Shown here one piece after another: positions 51,121-59,751 of a stretch of DNA of 64,000 bases. How positions within the stretch are numbered: position 1 is the stretch's first letter; the number at the start of each line of letters is the position of its first letter. Both the position numbers and the translations under genes were made by a program. Origin of the DNA: an uncultured Flavobacteriales bacterium (GTDB taxonomy: Bacteria > Bacteroidota > Bacteroidia > Flavobacteriales > Crocinitomicaceae); contig CAMLIF010000002.1 in NCBI GenBank assembly GCA_946479985.1, positions 1 to 64,000 of the forward strand. The letters are read 5' to 3'. The notes beneath the pieces were generated by a model that saw only the letters and a list, made by a program, of their open reading frames with translations, ran no database searches and was not told where the DNA came from.

Positions 51121-52413
51121 TCAGGCGAGCATTGCTACCGGATTCTCGATCATACTTTTCAATGTTTGTAAAAACGCTGAACCAACTGCACCATCCACTA
51201 CACGATGGTCACAAGACAAGCTCAGTTTCATTACGTTTCCGGGAACGATCTGTCCGTTTTTCACTACAGGAGTTTCTTTGATCTGGCCTACAGAAAGAAT
51301 ACAGCCGTTCGGAGGATTAATAATAGATGTGAAATCCTCAATCCCGTACATTCCAAGATTGGACACAGCGAAAGTTCCACCCTGCATTTCTTCCGGTTTC
51401 AATTTCTTGTCCCTTGCTCTTCCTGCTAAATCCTTGATCTCATCACCTAACTGAGAGATTCCTTTGCTGTCCGCAAAACGAACAACCGGAACAACCAATC
51501 CTTCCTCAACTGCCACGGCAACACCAATGTGAATATGGTTATTATAACGGATTGATTCACCCATCCAATCGGCATTCACTTTCGGATGTTTTTTCAACGC
51601 CATGGAAACAGCTTTGATGATCATATCATTGAATGAAACTTTCACTCCATCCATTGAATTGATTGCTTTTCTAGCGGCAATAGCATTGTCCATATCCACC
51701 TCCATTTTAAGGTAGAAATGCGGCGCCGAAAATTTGGATGCAGTAAGCGTTTTCGCAATTGCTTTGCGCATTTGTGAGTTCGGAACATCCGTATAAGATT
51801 CTTTCAATGCAGATGCAGAAGATACTTTTCCAGCCGGAGCATTGTACGGTACATAATGATCCACATCGCGCTTTGTGATTCGTCCACCTTCTCCTGTTCC
51901 CTGTACAAATCCTAAGTCAACTCCACGTTCATCAGCCAATTTCTTAGCCAAAGGAGATGCAATAATTCTTCCGTTATTCATGGAAGTTTGCGTTGGTGCT
52001 ACAACAGATGTTTCAGATTTCTCCATAGGAGACTGAGTTGAAGCAGCGTTCTCTGTTTTGGCAGGGGCTTCAGCAACTTTTTCTTCTGATTTTTCTTCCG
52101 GAGCAGCTGGGGTTGCTGAGCTTGCAGAAGCATCAGCCACCGGAGCATCCTTCAGTAAAGCAGAAATATCTTCTCCTTTTTCACCGATAATTGCCAACAA
52201 TGCATTTACAGGAGATGGTTTTCCTTTTTCTACACCGATGTGCAACAAAACACCATCGTAAAAAGATTCGAATTCCATTGTAGCCTTATCTGTTTCAATT
52301 TCAGCTAACAATTCACCCGATTTAACACTGTCTCCAACTTTTTTATGCCATTCAGCAACCACTCCTTCCGTCATGGTATCGCTCAACTTCGGCATGTATA
52401 TTACTTCAGCCAT
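51121..52413 (-). CDS. pdhC: Pyruvate dehydrogenase E2, dihydrolipoamide acetyltransferase
   Basis: 430 residues. One N-terminal lipoyl domain with Lys43 in ETDKATME; an Ala/Glu/Ser-rich linker (about 90-150); an E1/E3-binding domain (IIASPLAKKLADERGVDLG with GTGEGGRITKRDV); and the acetyltransferase core to the end, with catalytic His403 in SCDHRVVDG. Transfers the acetyl group to CoA in the pyruvate dehydrogenase complex. It follows pdhA by 19 nt. The single lipoyl domain is usual in this phylum. Confidence 0.95.
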   Translation of the reverse strand: MAEVIYMPKLSDTMTEGVVAEWHKKVGDSVKSGELLAEIETDKATMEFESFYDGVLLHIGVEKGKPSPVNALLAIIGEKGEDISALLKDAPVADASASSATPAAPEEKSEEKVAEAPAKTENAASTQSPMEKSETSVVAPTQTSMNNGRIIASPLAKKLADERGVDLGFVQGTGEGGRITKRDVDHYVPYNAPAGKVSSASALKESYTDVPNSQMRKAIAKTLTASKFSAPHFYLKMEVDMDNAIAARKAINSMDGVKVSFNDMIIKAVSMALKKHPKVNADWMGESIRYNNHIHIGVAVAVEEGLVVPVVRFADSKGISQLGDEIKDLAGRARDKKLKPEEMQGGTFAVSNLGMYGIEDFTSIINPPNGCILSVGQIKETPVVKNGQIVPGNVMKLSLSCDHRVVDGAVGSAFLQTLKSMIENPVAMLA

Positions 52414-52432
52414 TGCTATCTATTTCAGTTTT

Positions 52433-53485
52433 TTAGTATTCAATAATGTAAGGGTAGTTCGGTTCCTGGTAAATGTCTTCGTACAATTCATCGGCATCCG
52501 GATATGGAGATTCTTCAGCAAATTTCACAGCCTCCTCTACCTCATTCTTCACCCAGGCATCGATTTCTCCGATTTCCTTTTTAGACAACCATTTGTTAGA
52601 CTCAATCATTCTCAAACAATGTTCGATCGGATCTTGTTCCATCCATTCAGCCACCTCTTCTTTCGTACGGTATTTTTGTGGATCGGACATTGAATGCCCC
52701 TTATAACGGTAAGTGCGAATATCCAGCAATGTTGGTCCGTCACCGCGACGTGCTCTTGCAACTGCTTCTTCAACCGCTTCGTGAACTGCCTCAGGAGACA
52801 TTCCGTTAACTGCTTTTGACGGCATTTCGTAAGAATCACCGATTTTAGAAAGATCAGTTACGTTCGTAGTACGTTCAACTGACGTACCCATTGCGTAGTT
52901 GTTGTTCTCAATAATATAGATCACCGGTAATTTCCAGTTCATAGCCATATTGAATGTTTCGTGAAGCGCTCCCTGACGAACAGCACCATCACCCATTGAA
53001 ACGAAAACAACATTATCTGTTCCTTTATATTTTTCAGCAAAAGCAACACCGGTTCCCATTGGAATTTGAGCCCCAACAATTCCGTGCCCGCCCATGAAGT
53101 TTTTCTCTTTATCGAAAAAGTGCATAGAACCACCTTTTCCTTTGGAACATCCTGTTGATCGTCCGTACAATTCTGCCATTAAAACACGAACATCAGTCCC
53201 TAATCCAATCGGGTGCGCGTGATCACGATAAGCTGTCATGTGCGAATCTGTTGGTTTAGAACCACTGACTGTTCCTGCAACAATTGCTTCCTGTCCTATA
53301 TATAAGTGACAAAATCCACCGAATTTCTGTTGGATATACAATTGACCTGCTTTCTCTTCAAAGCGACGCATCAATAACATATCCTTATACCATTTGATAT
53401 AAGTTTCTTTGGAAAATTTAGTTGCACCTTTTGATGCCCCTTTATTTGTTGTTTTAGTCGGTTTTACTGCTGCTTTAGTAGCCAT
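52433..53485 (-). CDS. pdhA: Pyruvate dehydrogenase E1 alpha subunit
   Basis: 350 residues from ATG 53485 (MATKAAVKPTKTTNKGASKG); the Lys/Thr-rich first 25 residues are a disordered tail. Thiamine diphosphate motif GDGAVRQGALHETFNMAMNW...NN (about 180-210), with SKGKGGSMHFF and YRYKGHSMSDP. Decarboxylates pyruvate with E1 beta. No pdhB lies beside it, as in other Flavobacteriia. A perfect TATATTTG lies 27 nt upstream. Confidence 0.95.
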   Translation of the reverse strand: MATKAAVKPTKTTNKGASKGATKFSKETYIKWYKDMLLMRRFEEKAGQLYIQQKFGGFCHLYIGQEAIVAGTVSGSKPTDSHMTAYRDHAHPIGLGTDVRVLMAELYGRSTGCSKGKGGSMHFFDKEKNFMGGHGIVGAQIPMGTGVAFAEKYKGTDNVVFVSMGDGAVRQGALHETFNMAMNWKLPVIYIIENNNYAMGTSVERTTNVTDLSKIGDSYEMPSKAVNGMSPEAVHEAVEEAVARARRGDGPTLLDIRTYRYKGHSMSDPQKYRTKEEVAEWMEQDPIEHCLRMIESNKWLSKKEIGEIDAWVKNEVEEAVKFAEESPYPDADELYEDIYQEPNYPYIIEY

Positions 53486-53512
53486 GCGACGATTTTTTGA
53501 ATGTTCGAAATG

Positions 53513-53520
53513 CAAATATA
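53513..53520 (-). promoter_or_regulatory. TATATTTG, -7 element of pdhA-pdhC
   Basis: Perfect TAnnTTTG on the minus strand, 27 nt before the ATG at 53485. The -33 TTG is not at normal spacing. Confidence 0.45.
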
Positions 53521-53702
53521 GCAAGTTATAGATTGAAACGAAGGAACTGGATGATTTAATAGCGGAAAGTTGAGCATTTTAAAGAAGAATTTCGGCTCTG
53601 TTCAATTACTACTTAAAAAGTATCCGTAAAGATGAAAGGGAATATCCATTCATGAACGATTTAATTATCAAGCAGATGTTTTTCCGTTCTTCCTTCCCTC
53701 CT

Positions 53703-53726
53703 CTTTGCATCTTTGCATCTTTGCAA
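53703..53726. repeat. Three tandem CTTTGCAT units
   Basis: CTTTGCAT at 53703 and 53711 and CTTTGCAA at 53719, an exact 8-nt period, at the end of a pyrimidine-rich stretch that begins near 53683. The following -7-like TACTTTTA is 7 nt before the ATG at 53743. Confidence 0.6.
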
Positions 53727-53742
53727 CTACTTTTACAGTGGC

Positions 53743-54249
53743 ATGAAAATCGGTTTACTATCAGATACGCACAGTTATTTCCCGGAAGAAGTTTTTAAAT
53801 ACTTTGCTGAAGCAGATGAAATCTGGCATGCGGGCGACATTGGTTCTCTCGAAGTGACAGATAAATTAAAAGCATTTAAACCCATCAGAGCAGTTTACGG
53901 AAACATTGATGATCACACCACACGAAACGAATTCAATGAAACCGAGATCTTCGAAATAGACGGATTCAAAGTTCTACTGACTCATATAGCAGGCAGACCG
54001 GGAAAATATCAGCGAAACATAGATAAACTTATCTCCGAAACGAAACCTAATTTGGTTATTTGCGGCCACTCACACACTTTGCTGGTTCAATTCGACAAGC
54101 AGCTAAACACACTCTGGATGAACCCGGGAGCCTGCGGGACACACGGTTTTCATAAAATTCGCACCTTTTTACGGTTTGAAATAAATAACGGAAAAATAGA
54201 GAACCTGGAAGCCATAGAACTTGGTTCACGTACTCAAATACAACTTTAG
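53743..54249 (+). CDS. Metallophosphoesterase, YfcE/MJ0936 type
   Basis: 168 residues from ATG 53743 (MKIGLLSDTHSYF). Two-metal phosphodiesterase core: SDTH (Asp8, His10), WHAGDIGS, AVYGNIDDH, LTHI and CGHSHT are in order. Family members hydrolyse phosphodiesters such as model substrates and some cyclic nucleotides; the natural substrate is unknown. The gene lies upstream of porQ with 27 nt between. Confidence 0.9.
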   Translation: MKIGLLSDTHSYFPEEVFKYFAEADEIWHAGDIGSLEVTDKLKAFKPIRAVYGNIDDHTTRNEFNETEIFEIDGFKVLLTHIAGRPGKYQRNIDKLISETKPNLVICGHSHTLLVQFDKQLNTLWMNPGACGTHGFHKIRTFLRFEINNGKIENLEAIELGSRTQIQL

Positions 54250-54264
54250 ATACAATTAATGAAT

Positions 54265-54272
54265 TAAATTTG
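54265..54272 (+). promoter_or_regulatory. TAAATTTG, -7 element of porQ
   Basis: Perfect TAnnTTTG, 4 nt before the ATG at 54277. If a promoter, the mRNA is leaderless or the ATG at 54286 is used. Confidence 0.45.
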
Positions 54273-54276
54273 CGTT

Positions 54277-55311
54277 ATGCCATTCATGTTGAAACAAGCT
54301 TTAACAACTCTATTTATTCTCATTACGCTGCTTTCGTTTTCACAAACGGGCGGAAACAGTTCATTTCAAAGCTTAAATTATTTTTATTCTGCGAGGCAAT
54401 TAGGACTGAGTGGTAATGTGATCGGTACACGTGATAAAGATCTCAATACACTATATGGTAATCCTGCCTCACTCAATGTTAAAATGATGAAGCGAGGAAG
54501 TTTCAGTGAAAACATTCGAACAGGAAACGTAAATGCGGGCAGTTTAAATTATGGAAGAACATTCGGAGACATCAATGCAGCTGCTCATTTTCGTTATTTG
54601 AGTTACGGGTACCAAAGAAGAACCGATTATAACGGAATAGACTTGGGTTCATTCTCACCGGGAGATTTTATCCTGGGAGCTTCCGCTTCTAAATTAATTA
54701 ACCCGCGGATGTCGATAGGTGCAACATTCAATATCTTATACTCTCAATTGGATAATTACACCGCATTTGGAAATTCCATAGATATTGGCGGCCAATATTT
54801 CAACGAAGAGAAAGAGCTCGTTCTTTCCGGGGTTGTAAAAAACCTGGGGATTCAGTGGAAATCATATAACGGCAACAAATCTCCTATGCCACTGGAAGTT
54901 CAGCTCGGTATATCCAAAAAACTTGCACATGCCCCTTTTCGTTTTCATTTGACTGCACAGCATTTACAACAATGGGACTTAAGCTACCAGGATCCAAACG
55001 CAAAAGATCGTATTGATCCGCTGACTGGTGACACCATTAAAGTAAAGAAAGCCAACTTCATTGAAAAAGTAGCCCGACACGGTTTATTACAAACCGAGTT
55101 CCTGTTTGGCGAGAAGGTGACGCTAAATATTGGGCTAGATATTCAACGCAGATTAGAACTCAGAGTAGTAAACAGACCAGGGTTGGCAGGCTTTGCTTTT
55201 GGTATCGGTTTTCACCTAAAGCGCTTCACTTTTGAGTATGGCTGGATGATCTACTCTGTTGCCGGCAGCCAGCATGGCGTGACCTTTTCCCTGCCCATCG
55301 GGCAAAAATAG
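54277..55311 (+). CDS. porQ: Type IX secretion protein PorQ
   Basis: 344 residues (341 from the ATG at 54286). Signal peptide MLKQALTTLFILITLLSFS. An outer-membrane FadL-like barrel with the family opening GGNSSFQSLNYFYSARQLGLSGNVIG and LYGNPASL. Central strands (AAHFRYLSYGYQ, SIGATFNILYSQLDNY) and the end GFHLKRFTFEYGWMIYSVAGSQHGVTFSLP fit PorQ, part of the shuttle or attachment complex that handles T9SS cargo at the surface. Neighbourhood with cmk is common in the phylum; here a small barrel gene lies between. Confidence 0.9.
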   Translation: MPFMLKQALTTLFILITLLSFSQTGGNSSFQSLNYFYSARQLGLSGNVIGTRDKDLNTLYGNPASLNVKMMKRGSFSENIRTGNVNAGSLNYGRTFGDINAAAHFRYLSYGYQRRTDYNGIDLGSFSPGDFILGASASKLINPRMSIGATFNILYSQLDNYTAFGNSIDIGGQYFNEEKELVLSGVVKNLGIQWKSYNGNKSPMPLEVQLGISKKLAHAPFRFHLTAQHLQQWDLSYQDPNAKDRIDPLTGDTIKVKKANFIEKVARHGLLQTEFLFGEKVTLNIGLDIQRRLELRVVNRPGLAGFAFGIGFHLKRFTFEYGWMIYSVAGSQHGVTFSLPIGQK

Positions 55312-55412
55312 CTTTCCATCGACAACTTCTTTTGGTTAATACAGTTGCGATTACAATTTATTGACTTCTAAGCAATCAGGGTTTTCAACTATTTTTTGTT
55401 AAAAAAAATCAG

Positions 55413-55442
55413 TTGTCAGATAAAAAGTTTTCTGTACTTTCG
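55413..55442 (+). promoter_or_regulatory. Strong promoter of the small barrel gene
   Basis: TTG (55413-55415), 19 nt, TACTTTCG (55435-55442), matching 7 of 8 at -7. The ATG is 23 nt downstream. Confidence 0.65.
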
Positions 55443-55465
55443 TTCCAACCAATATATTTTAAAAT

Positions 55466-56152
55466 ATGAAAAAGTTAAGTTTATTAGTTGGTGGATTAGT
55501 ATTATCTACTGTAGCTATGGCTCAAAAACCATCTGCCGCTGATGCAGCAGTTACTCTTGAAGGTCAACTAGGATGGGTTGGTACTTCTGAAGTAGGATTC
55601 ACTGCTCCTTCAGTACGTGCTCGTTACTTTGTTGCTGACAACATCGCTGTTCGTTTAACATTAGGAATGAACAACAACAGTTCTTCTGACATCGTTTACG
55701 AAAACGCTGACAACACAGGAGCAACTGGAACTATTGAATCAACAAACAACTCTTGGAACCTTGGAATCGGTGGTGAATACCACTTTACAGGTACTGACAA
55801 ATTATCTCCATACGTAGGTTTAGACATCATGTTCGGTGGTGGTAAATCAACTATCGACGAAACTAACGTTGATGGATTTGGAAACTACTCTACTACAGAT
55901 ATGTACTCAGAGGAAAGACCAACTTCAATGATCGGTGTAAACTTGGTTGGTGGTGTTGATTACTACTTCGCTGAGAATTTCTACTTAGGATTCGAAATGG
56001 GTCTTGGATGGCAATCTTGGACAACTAAAGAAGGTTCTTACTCTTCTACAGTTGGTACAACTTCAACTTCTGGAGTAACAAACGGAGAAAGCAAAAACGG
56101 ATACTTAGGAAACAACGCAATCGGAATGTTCCGTTTAGGTTGGAGATTCTAA
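55466..56152 (+). CDS. Small outer-membrane beta-barrel protein, abundant
   Basis: 228 residues. Signal peptide MKKLSLLVGGLVLSTVAMAQ. An 8-stranded OmpA/OmpW-like barrel (EGQLGWVGTSEVGFTAPSVRARYF, NNSWNLGIGGEYHFTGTDKLSPYVGLDIMFGGG, NAIGMFRLGWRF at the C-terminus, with the terminal Phe typical of barrels). Codon use is strongly biased (many GGT, GTA, ACT, AAC and TTC), unlike its neighbours, and with the good promoter and terminator this indicates a highly expressed structural protein. No loop domains identify a ligand. Confidence 0.85.
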   Translation: MKKLSLLVGGLVLSTVAMAQKPSAADAAVTLEGQLGWVGTSEVGFTAPSVRARYFVADNIAVRLTLGMNNNSSSDIVYENADNTGATGTIESTNNSWNLGIGGEYHFTGTDKLSPYVGLDIMFGGGKSTIDETNVDGFGNYSTTDMYSEERPTSMIGVNLVGGVDYYFAENFYLGFEMGLGWQSWTTKEGSYSSTVGTTSTSGVTNGESKNGYLGNNAIGMFRLGWRF

Positions 56153-56172
56153 TAATCTTAGAAAATCATTAT

Positions 56173-56215
56173 AAAAAGGATTCGTTCAGCACTGCTGAAC
56201 GGATCCTTTTTTTTT
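56173..56215 (+). terminator. Terminator after the barrel gene
   Basis: AAAAAGGATTCGTTCAGC (56173-56190) pairs with GCTGAACGGATCCTTTTT (56194-56211) with one G-T pair, loop ACT, followed by T. Confidence 0.92.
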
Positions 56216-56293
56216 AAGCATGATTCATCAGAAAATCTTAAATTAGTACTGCAAAAAAAACATCCCTGGCAACGAACTGCAGGATTTTAAACT

Positions 56294-56983
56294 ATGAAAA
56301 AGATAACGATAGCAATTGATGGGTATTCTTCTTGTGGCAAAAGCACACTTGCGAAATCATTAGCTCATGATTTGCATTACATCTTTATTGACTCCGGAGC
56401 AATGTATCGTGGAGTCACTTATTTCGCTTTAAAAAACAATATCATTTCCAACGGAAAACTGGACAATGGAGAACTGATCCGCAGACTAGAAGAAGTAACA
56501 TTAATGTTCGGCCCCAGAAATCAGGATGAAAGCCATCCCCTATTCCTGAACAACGAAGACGTTACTGACAACCTGAGAGGAATAGAATTGTCTTCATGGG
56601 TAAGCGAAGTTGCCGCTATTAAGGAAGTTCGCCTTAAACTTGTTGCGCAACAACAGGAAATGGGTAAGAATGGCGGCGTTATTATGGACGGACGTGATAT
56701 TGGCACCGTTGTTTTCCCAAACGCCGATCTGAAACTGTTTTTAACGGCTTCTGAAGAAATCAGAACTGAAAGACGCTACCTTGAATTAAAGTCTAAAGGA
56801 GATAAGGTAAGCAGATCTGAAATAAGAGAAAACCTGCGCCACCGTGACCATATAGACACTACCCGAAAAGAAAGTCCACTTACTAAAGCATTGGACGCAA
56901 TAGTTATAGACAACAGTGAATTAACTATTCCTGATCAACTCAAACTTGTTAAGGACTTAGTAGCTGAATTACAACCTAGCTAA
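56294..56983 (+). CDS. cmk: Cytidylate kinase
   Basis: 229 residues. Phosphorylates CMP/dCMP with ATP. P-loop GYSSCGKST (10-18), DSGAMYRG for CMP binding, and GRDIGTVVFPNADLKLFL and RRYLELK for the NMP-binding and lid regions. Complete, normal length. No terminator before the next gene; the ACT gene starts 158 nt downstream. Confidence 0.96.
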   Translation: MKKITIAIDGYSSCGKSTLAKSLAHDLHYIFIDSGAMYRGVTYFALKNNIISNGKLDNGELIRRLEEVTLMFGPRNQDESHPLFLNNEDVTDNLRGIELSSWVSEVAAIKEVRLKLVAQQQEMGKNGGVIMDGRDIGTVVFPNADLKLFLTASEEIRTERRYLELKSKGDKVSRSEIRENLRHRDHIDTTRKESPLTKALDAIVIDNSELTIPDQLKLVKDLVAELQPS

Positions 56984-57141
56984 GCAAACCCGTGAGATTA
57001 AACGAAATTATCACTTAATCCTGCCTTTTATTCATTCTAAAGTTAGTTATATTCATTAATGTTAAAAAACCAGTAAACTACTGTACTGTTGCTAACTTTT
57101 ATGTTTAATTTTACACACTCGAAAAAAATTGTAAAAATCAT

Positions 57142-57804
57142 ATGTTATCAATCGGAAAAATTACAGAAGAGATAATTGGTAGAAGCCCGTTCTTGCGTGA
57201 AGCAATGACAGACGATCTAATCAACATCTCATCACTTGCAAGAAAAATCAAACCAGAAATTGAAGAAGTACTAGGGAAAGAAGTAAAAGAAGGAGCCATC
57301 GTAATGGCTATAAAAAGAATGTCGCCGGGATTGTACCACCGTTTAAACCTTAAAATCACAAATATCATTGGAGAACTTGGAGATTTTTTAGTTCGTTCGA
57401 ACTTAGAAGACTTCACTTTTGAAAACACTGAATCGTTGCGCCTGAAACAAGCTGACCTTGTTACGCTGGTAAACTCAGATTCTGACGTTTTCTACACCAT
57501 TTGTCGTGGTGTAACTGAAACTACGATTATTTGCTCTCAAAATATTTCATCAAAGATCAATAACTTATTGATCAATGAGCGTTTAAAATCACACACAGCC
57601 GATTTAGCTTCTGTAACTGTAAAATTACCTACAGTTAACTCAGAGGTATACGGGGTATATTATTACATTCTGAAACATTTGGCCTGGGAAGGATTGAACA
57701 TTGTAGAAGTTGTTTCTACCGCGAATGAGTTCACGATCATTGTTAAACAGGATCACGTTGATAAAGCATTCAAAGTGCTGATGCAGCTGAAAAGAGGAAA
57801 ATAA
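57142..57804 (+). CDS. ACT-domain protein, aspartokinase-regulatory-like
   Basis: 220 residues. Residues 1-75 are helical with a winged-helix feel (MLSIGKITEEIIGRSPFLREAM, SLARKIKPEIEEVLGKEV). From about 90 come two ACT-like units; the second is clear (VYGVYYYILKHLAWEGLNIVEVVSTANEFTIIVKQDHVDKAF). It resembles the regulatory part of aspartokinases, and homologues are sometimes annotated so, but the kinase domain is absent. An amino-acid-sensing regulator is inference. Closed by a terminator. Confidence 0.8.
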   Translation: MLSIGKITEEIIGRSPFLREAMTDDLINISSLARKIKPEIEEVLGKEVKEGAIVMAIKRMSPGLYHRLNLKITNIIGELGDFLVRSNLEDFTFENTESLRLKQADLVTLVNSDSDVFYTICRGVTETTIICSQNISSKINNLLINERLKSHTADLASVTVKLPTVNSEVYGVYYYILKHLAWEGLNIVEVVSTANEFTIIVKQDHVDKAFKVLMQLKRGK

Positions 57805-57839
57805 AAAAATCCCCCGATAAATGTCGGGGGATTTTTTTT
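57803..57839. terminator. Bidirectional terminator
   Basis: AAAAAAATCCCCCGA (57803-57817) pairs with TCGGGGGATTTTTTT (57824-57838) around a 6-nt loop; it serves the ACT gene (+) and the converging head-GIN gene (-). Confidence 0.92.
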
Positions 57840-57881
57840 GACTTATATATTCTAATTGTGGACCTGTCTAGTCCAATTCCT

Positions 57882-58622
57882 CTAATCCAAATCAACCACT
57901 TTACCGTCTCCGGTATTTACAATATTCACAGAAACCGGATTTCCTACATATTCTATATTGCCTTTGCTTTTCAGATAACCGTATAAAGGCAGATTTCCGG
58001 TATTCACCTTTATCTTACCGCTCGATTCGTTTGAAACATAAATGGAATCAGAAACGATTAGATCGCGTGTATCACAAAATCCGTTACTTCTCGCACCAAT
58101 GAAAGCGTATTGAACATTCCCTTTTAATGTATAATCTCCCCAACCATGAGAAATATCAGCATTGACAGAAATACAATCGATGTCCAGATTAACAGGCCCG
58201 GCCCCATCACGGATATATAATGTAAAGTAATCTGCCTTCAACTTCCCGCGGGAATTTAATGGTTCGGTTCCCTCAAAGAAAATATTGAAGATATTCGTAC
58301 AATGAATTTCTACCTTAATTGTTTTCCGTTCGTCTCGTAAAAAAGAACACTTGTTTTTATTCTCAAGCCTAAGCGTTCCGTTTGTAATTTCCCATTTCAC
58401 ATGATTCACCATATTATCACCTCCTATGATCACCAATTTGTTGGTTGAATCCTGGATGATCTCATATTCCAAATGGGCCGAAAGGAATAATCTGTCAAAA
58501 TCTCCCATCGGGACCTCCAGTGAAGTTTCTTCCCCCCAGCCTTTCCAGCAGGTTCTGTTCTCTGATTTCCTGCAGGAAAACAACACGCTTATTCCAAGGA
58601 GTAAAACTAATATTGCCTTCAT
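57882..58622 (-). CDS. Head-GIN domain lipoprotein (DUF2807)
   Basis: 246 residues from ATG 58622 (MKAILVLLLGISVLFSCRKS). Lipobox LFSC. The rest is a repetitive right-handed beta-helix (VEIHCTNIFNIFFEGTEPLNSRGKLKADYFTLYIRDGAGPVNLDIDCISVNAD, read as stacked strands), as in DUF2807/head-GIN. It sits on the outer membrane or periplasmic face. Overlaps the PagL-like gene by ATGA. Function unknown. Confidence 0.85.
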   Translation of the reverse strand: MKAILVLLLGISVLFSCRKSENRTCWKGWGEETSLEVPMGDFDRLFLSAHLEYEIIQDSTNKLVIIGGDNMVNHVKWEITNGTLRLENKNKCSFLRDERKTIKVEIHCTNIFNIFFEGTEPLNSRGKLKADYFTLYIRDGAGPVNLDIDCISVNADISHGWGDYTLKGNVQYAFIGARSNGFCDTRDLIVSDSIYVSNESSGKIKVNTGNLPLYGYLKSKGNIEYVGNPVSVNIVNTGDGKVVDLD

Positions 58623-59713
58623 TTTTTCTTGTAATTTAAAGTATAGCCAACACCATATTCTACGTAGTCTGCTTTTGCCCAATGTGTTTTTAAAACCATA
58701 TTGATCAGCAAACCATTATCAAATTGGTAACGCATTCCTACCCTGTGATAAATCTCATTGTCCATATCATACCGGTCTTTCAGATAAACCCCCATTCCAA
58801 CAATCAGTTTCATGTGATCAAGCGGTAAAACATAAGCCGAATAAGTTCCTACCTGGAAAATAGAAAGCTGTGTCTTCGGAATATAATCTCTGTAAAGGAA
58901 AAGCGATTGTTTTGAAATAAAATCGAGCCCAAACTCCATTCCCACTCTCGGATTGAACTGTTTGCTAACGAATGAATTCAAAGCGTAAACCGGCTTATTT
59001 CTTCCACCGCTCGGGAAAGACTGTTTTGTTGACAGAATAGCCACATTGGTCCAGCTCCAGTTTTTAAAGAACGGAGTTTTCTCAACATTTAACGGCGAAA
59101 CAACCGGAACTCTTTTACCTTCCCAATGTCTTGCCAGCCCGAGAGAAAGAGTCGGAATATTTAATCCTAAATTCGGAACACGGGTACTGCCATTTGAAAA
59201 ATGGGTCAGATCAATTCCGTATAACAACGAATATTCTTTTGAAAAACGCCATTTTCCGGTCATTCCAAGACAAATTAATGCATTGAAATGTGTGCTGATT
59301 GCATCATTCTTCGGGTTGAGTTCCTGATCAAAAACTTTGGTTACGTAACCCAGTCCACAGCCCATCTTATATGAAAGGTAATTATTTGAATTGCGCCAAA
59401 CGGGAATTTCAATAAAACCATACGCTCCGAAACCATAACCCAAATACTCACGGTTACCGGCATTTGAACCATAAAAAGTAACTCCAACAACAGGACTTCT
59501 ATAAGCTTCGCCCCAGGTTTTGGATGCATATAATCGTTTACCAATACTGACTTCTCCACAAAAGATGCGGTCTTTTGGCAAATGGCCCATAGTGCCTCTA
59601 TGAGCTGCTAAGAATCCCGTTTTTGCTCTAAAACCAAGACACCATTCATCCGAAATCGAATCTTGTGACCAGAGCATGCCCGGAAATAAAATGAGTAGGC
59701 AAATTCGAAACAT
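58619..59713 (-). CDS. Acyloxyacyl hydrolase (PagL-like) barrel
   Basis: 364 residues from ATG 59713 (MFRICLLILFPGMLWS). Outer-membrane barrel. The THFSNGSTRVPNLGLN segment with His171 and Ser173 is the PagL signature, so the protein may remove an acyl chain from lipid A. The third catalytic acid is not obvious at the usual place, where Asn stands; this should be checked. At 364 residues it is much longer than classical PagL (about 150-190), with extra strands at the C-terminal half. It is coupled to the head-GIN lipoprotein. Confidence 0.8.
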   Translation of the reverse strand: MFRICLLILFPGMLWSQDSISDEWCLGFRAKTGFLAAHRGTMGHLPKDRIFCGEVSIGKRLYASKTWGEAYRSPVVGVTFYGSNAGNREYLGYGFGAYGFIEIPVWRNSNNYLSYKMGCGLGYVTKVFDQELNPKNDAISTHFNALICLGMTGKWRFSKEYSLLYGIDLTHFSNGSTRVPNLGLNIPTLSLGLARHWEGKRVPVVSPLNVEKTPFFKNWSWTNVAILSTKQSFPSGGRNKPVYALNSFVSKQFNPRVGMEFGLDFISKQSLFLYRDYIPKTQLSIFQVGTYSAYVLPLDHMKLIVGMGVYLKDRYDMDNEIYHRVGMRYQFDNGLLINMVLKTHWAKADYVEYGVGYTLNYKKK

Positions 59714-59716
59714 GAG

Positions 59717-59724
59717 CAAATTTA
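59717..59724 (-). promoter_or_regulatory. TAAATTTG, -7 element of the PagL-like gene
   Basis: Perfect TAnnTTTG on the minus strand, 3 nt before the ATG at 59713. Confidence 0.45.
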
Positions 59725-59739
59725 CATCTTTATCCGTTG

Positions 59740-59747
59740 TATTTTTG
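59740..59747 (+). promoter_or_regulatory. TATTTTTG, -7 element of mazG
   Basis: Perfect TAnnTTTG, 4 nt before the ATG at 59752. It faces the PagL-like element only 15 nt away, a compact divergent pair. Confidence 0.45.
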
Positions 59748-59751
59748 CTTC

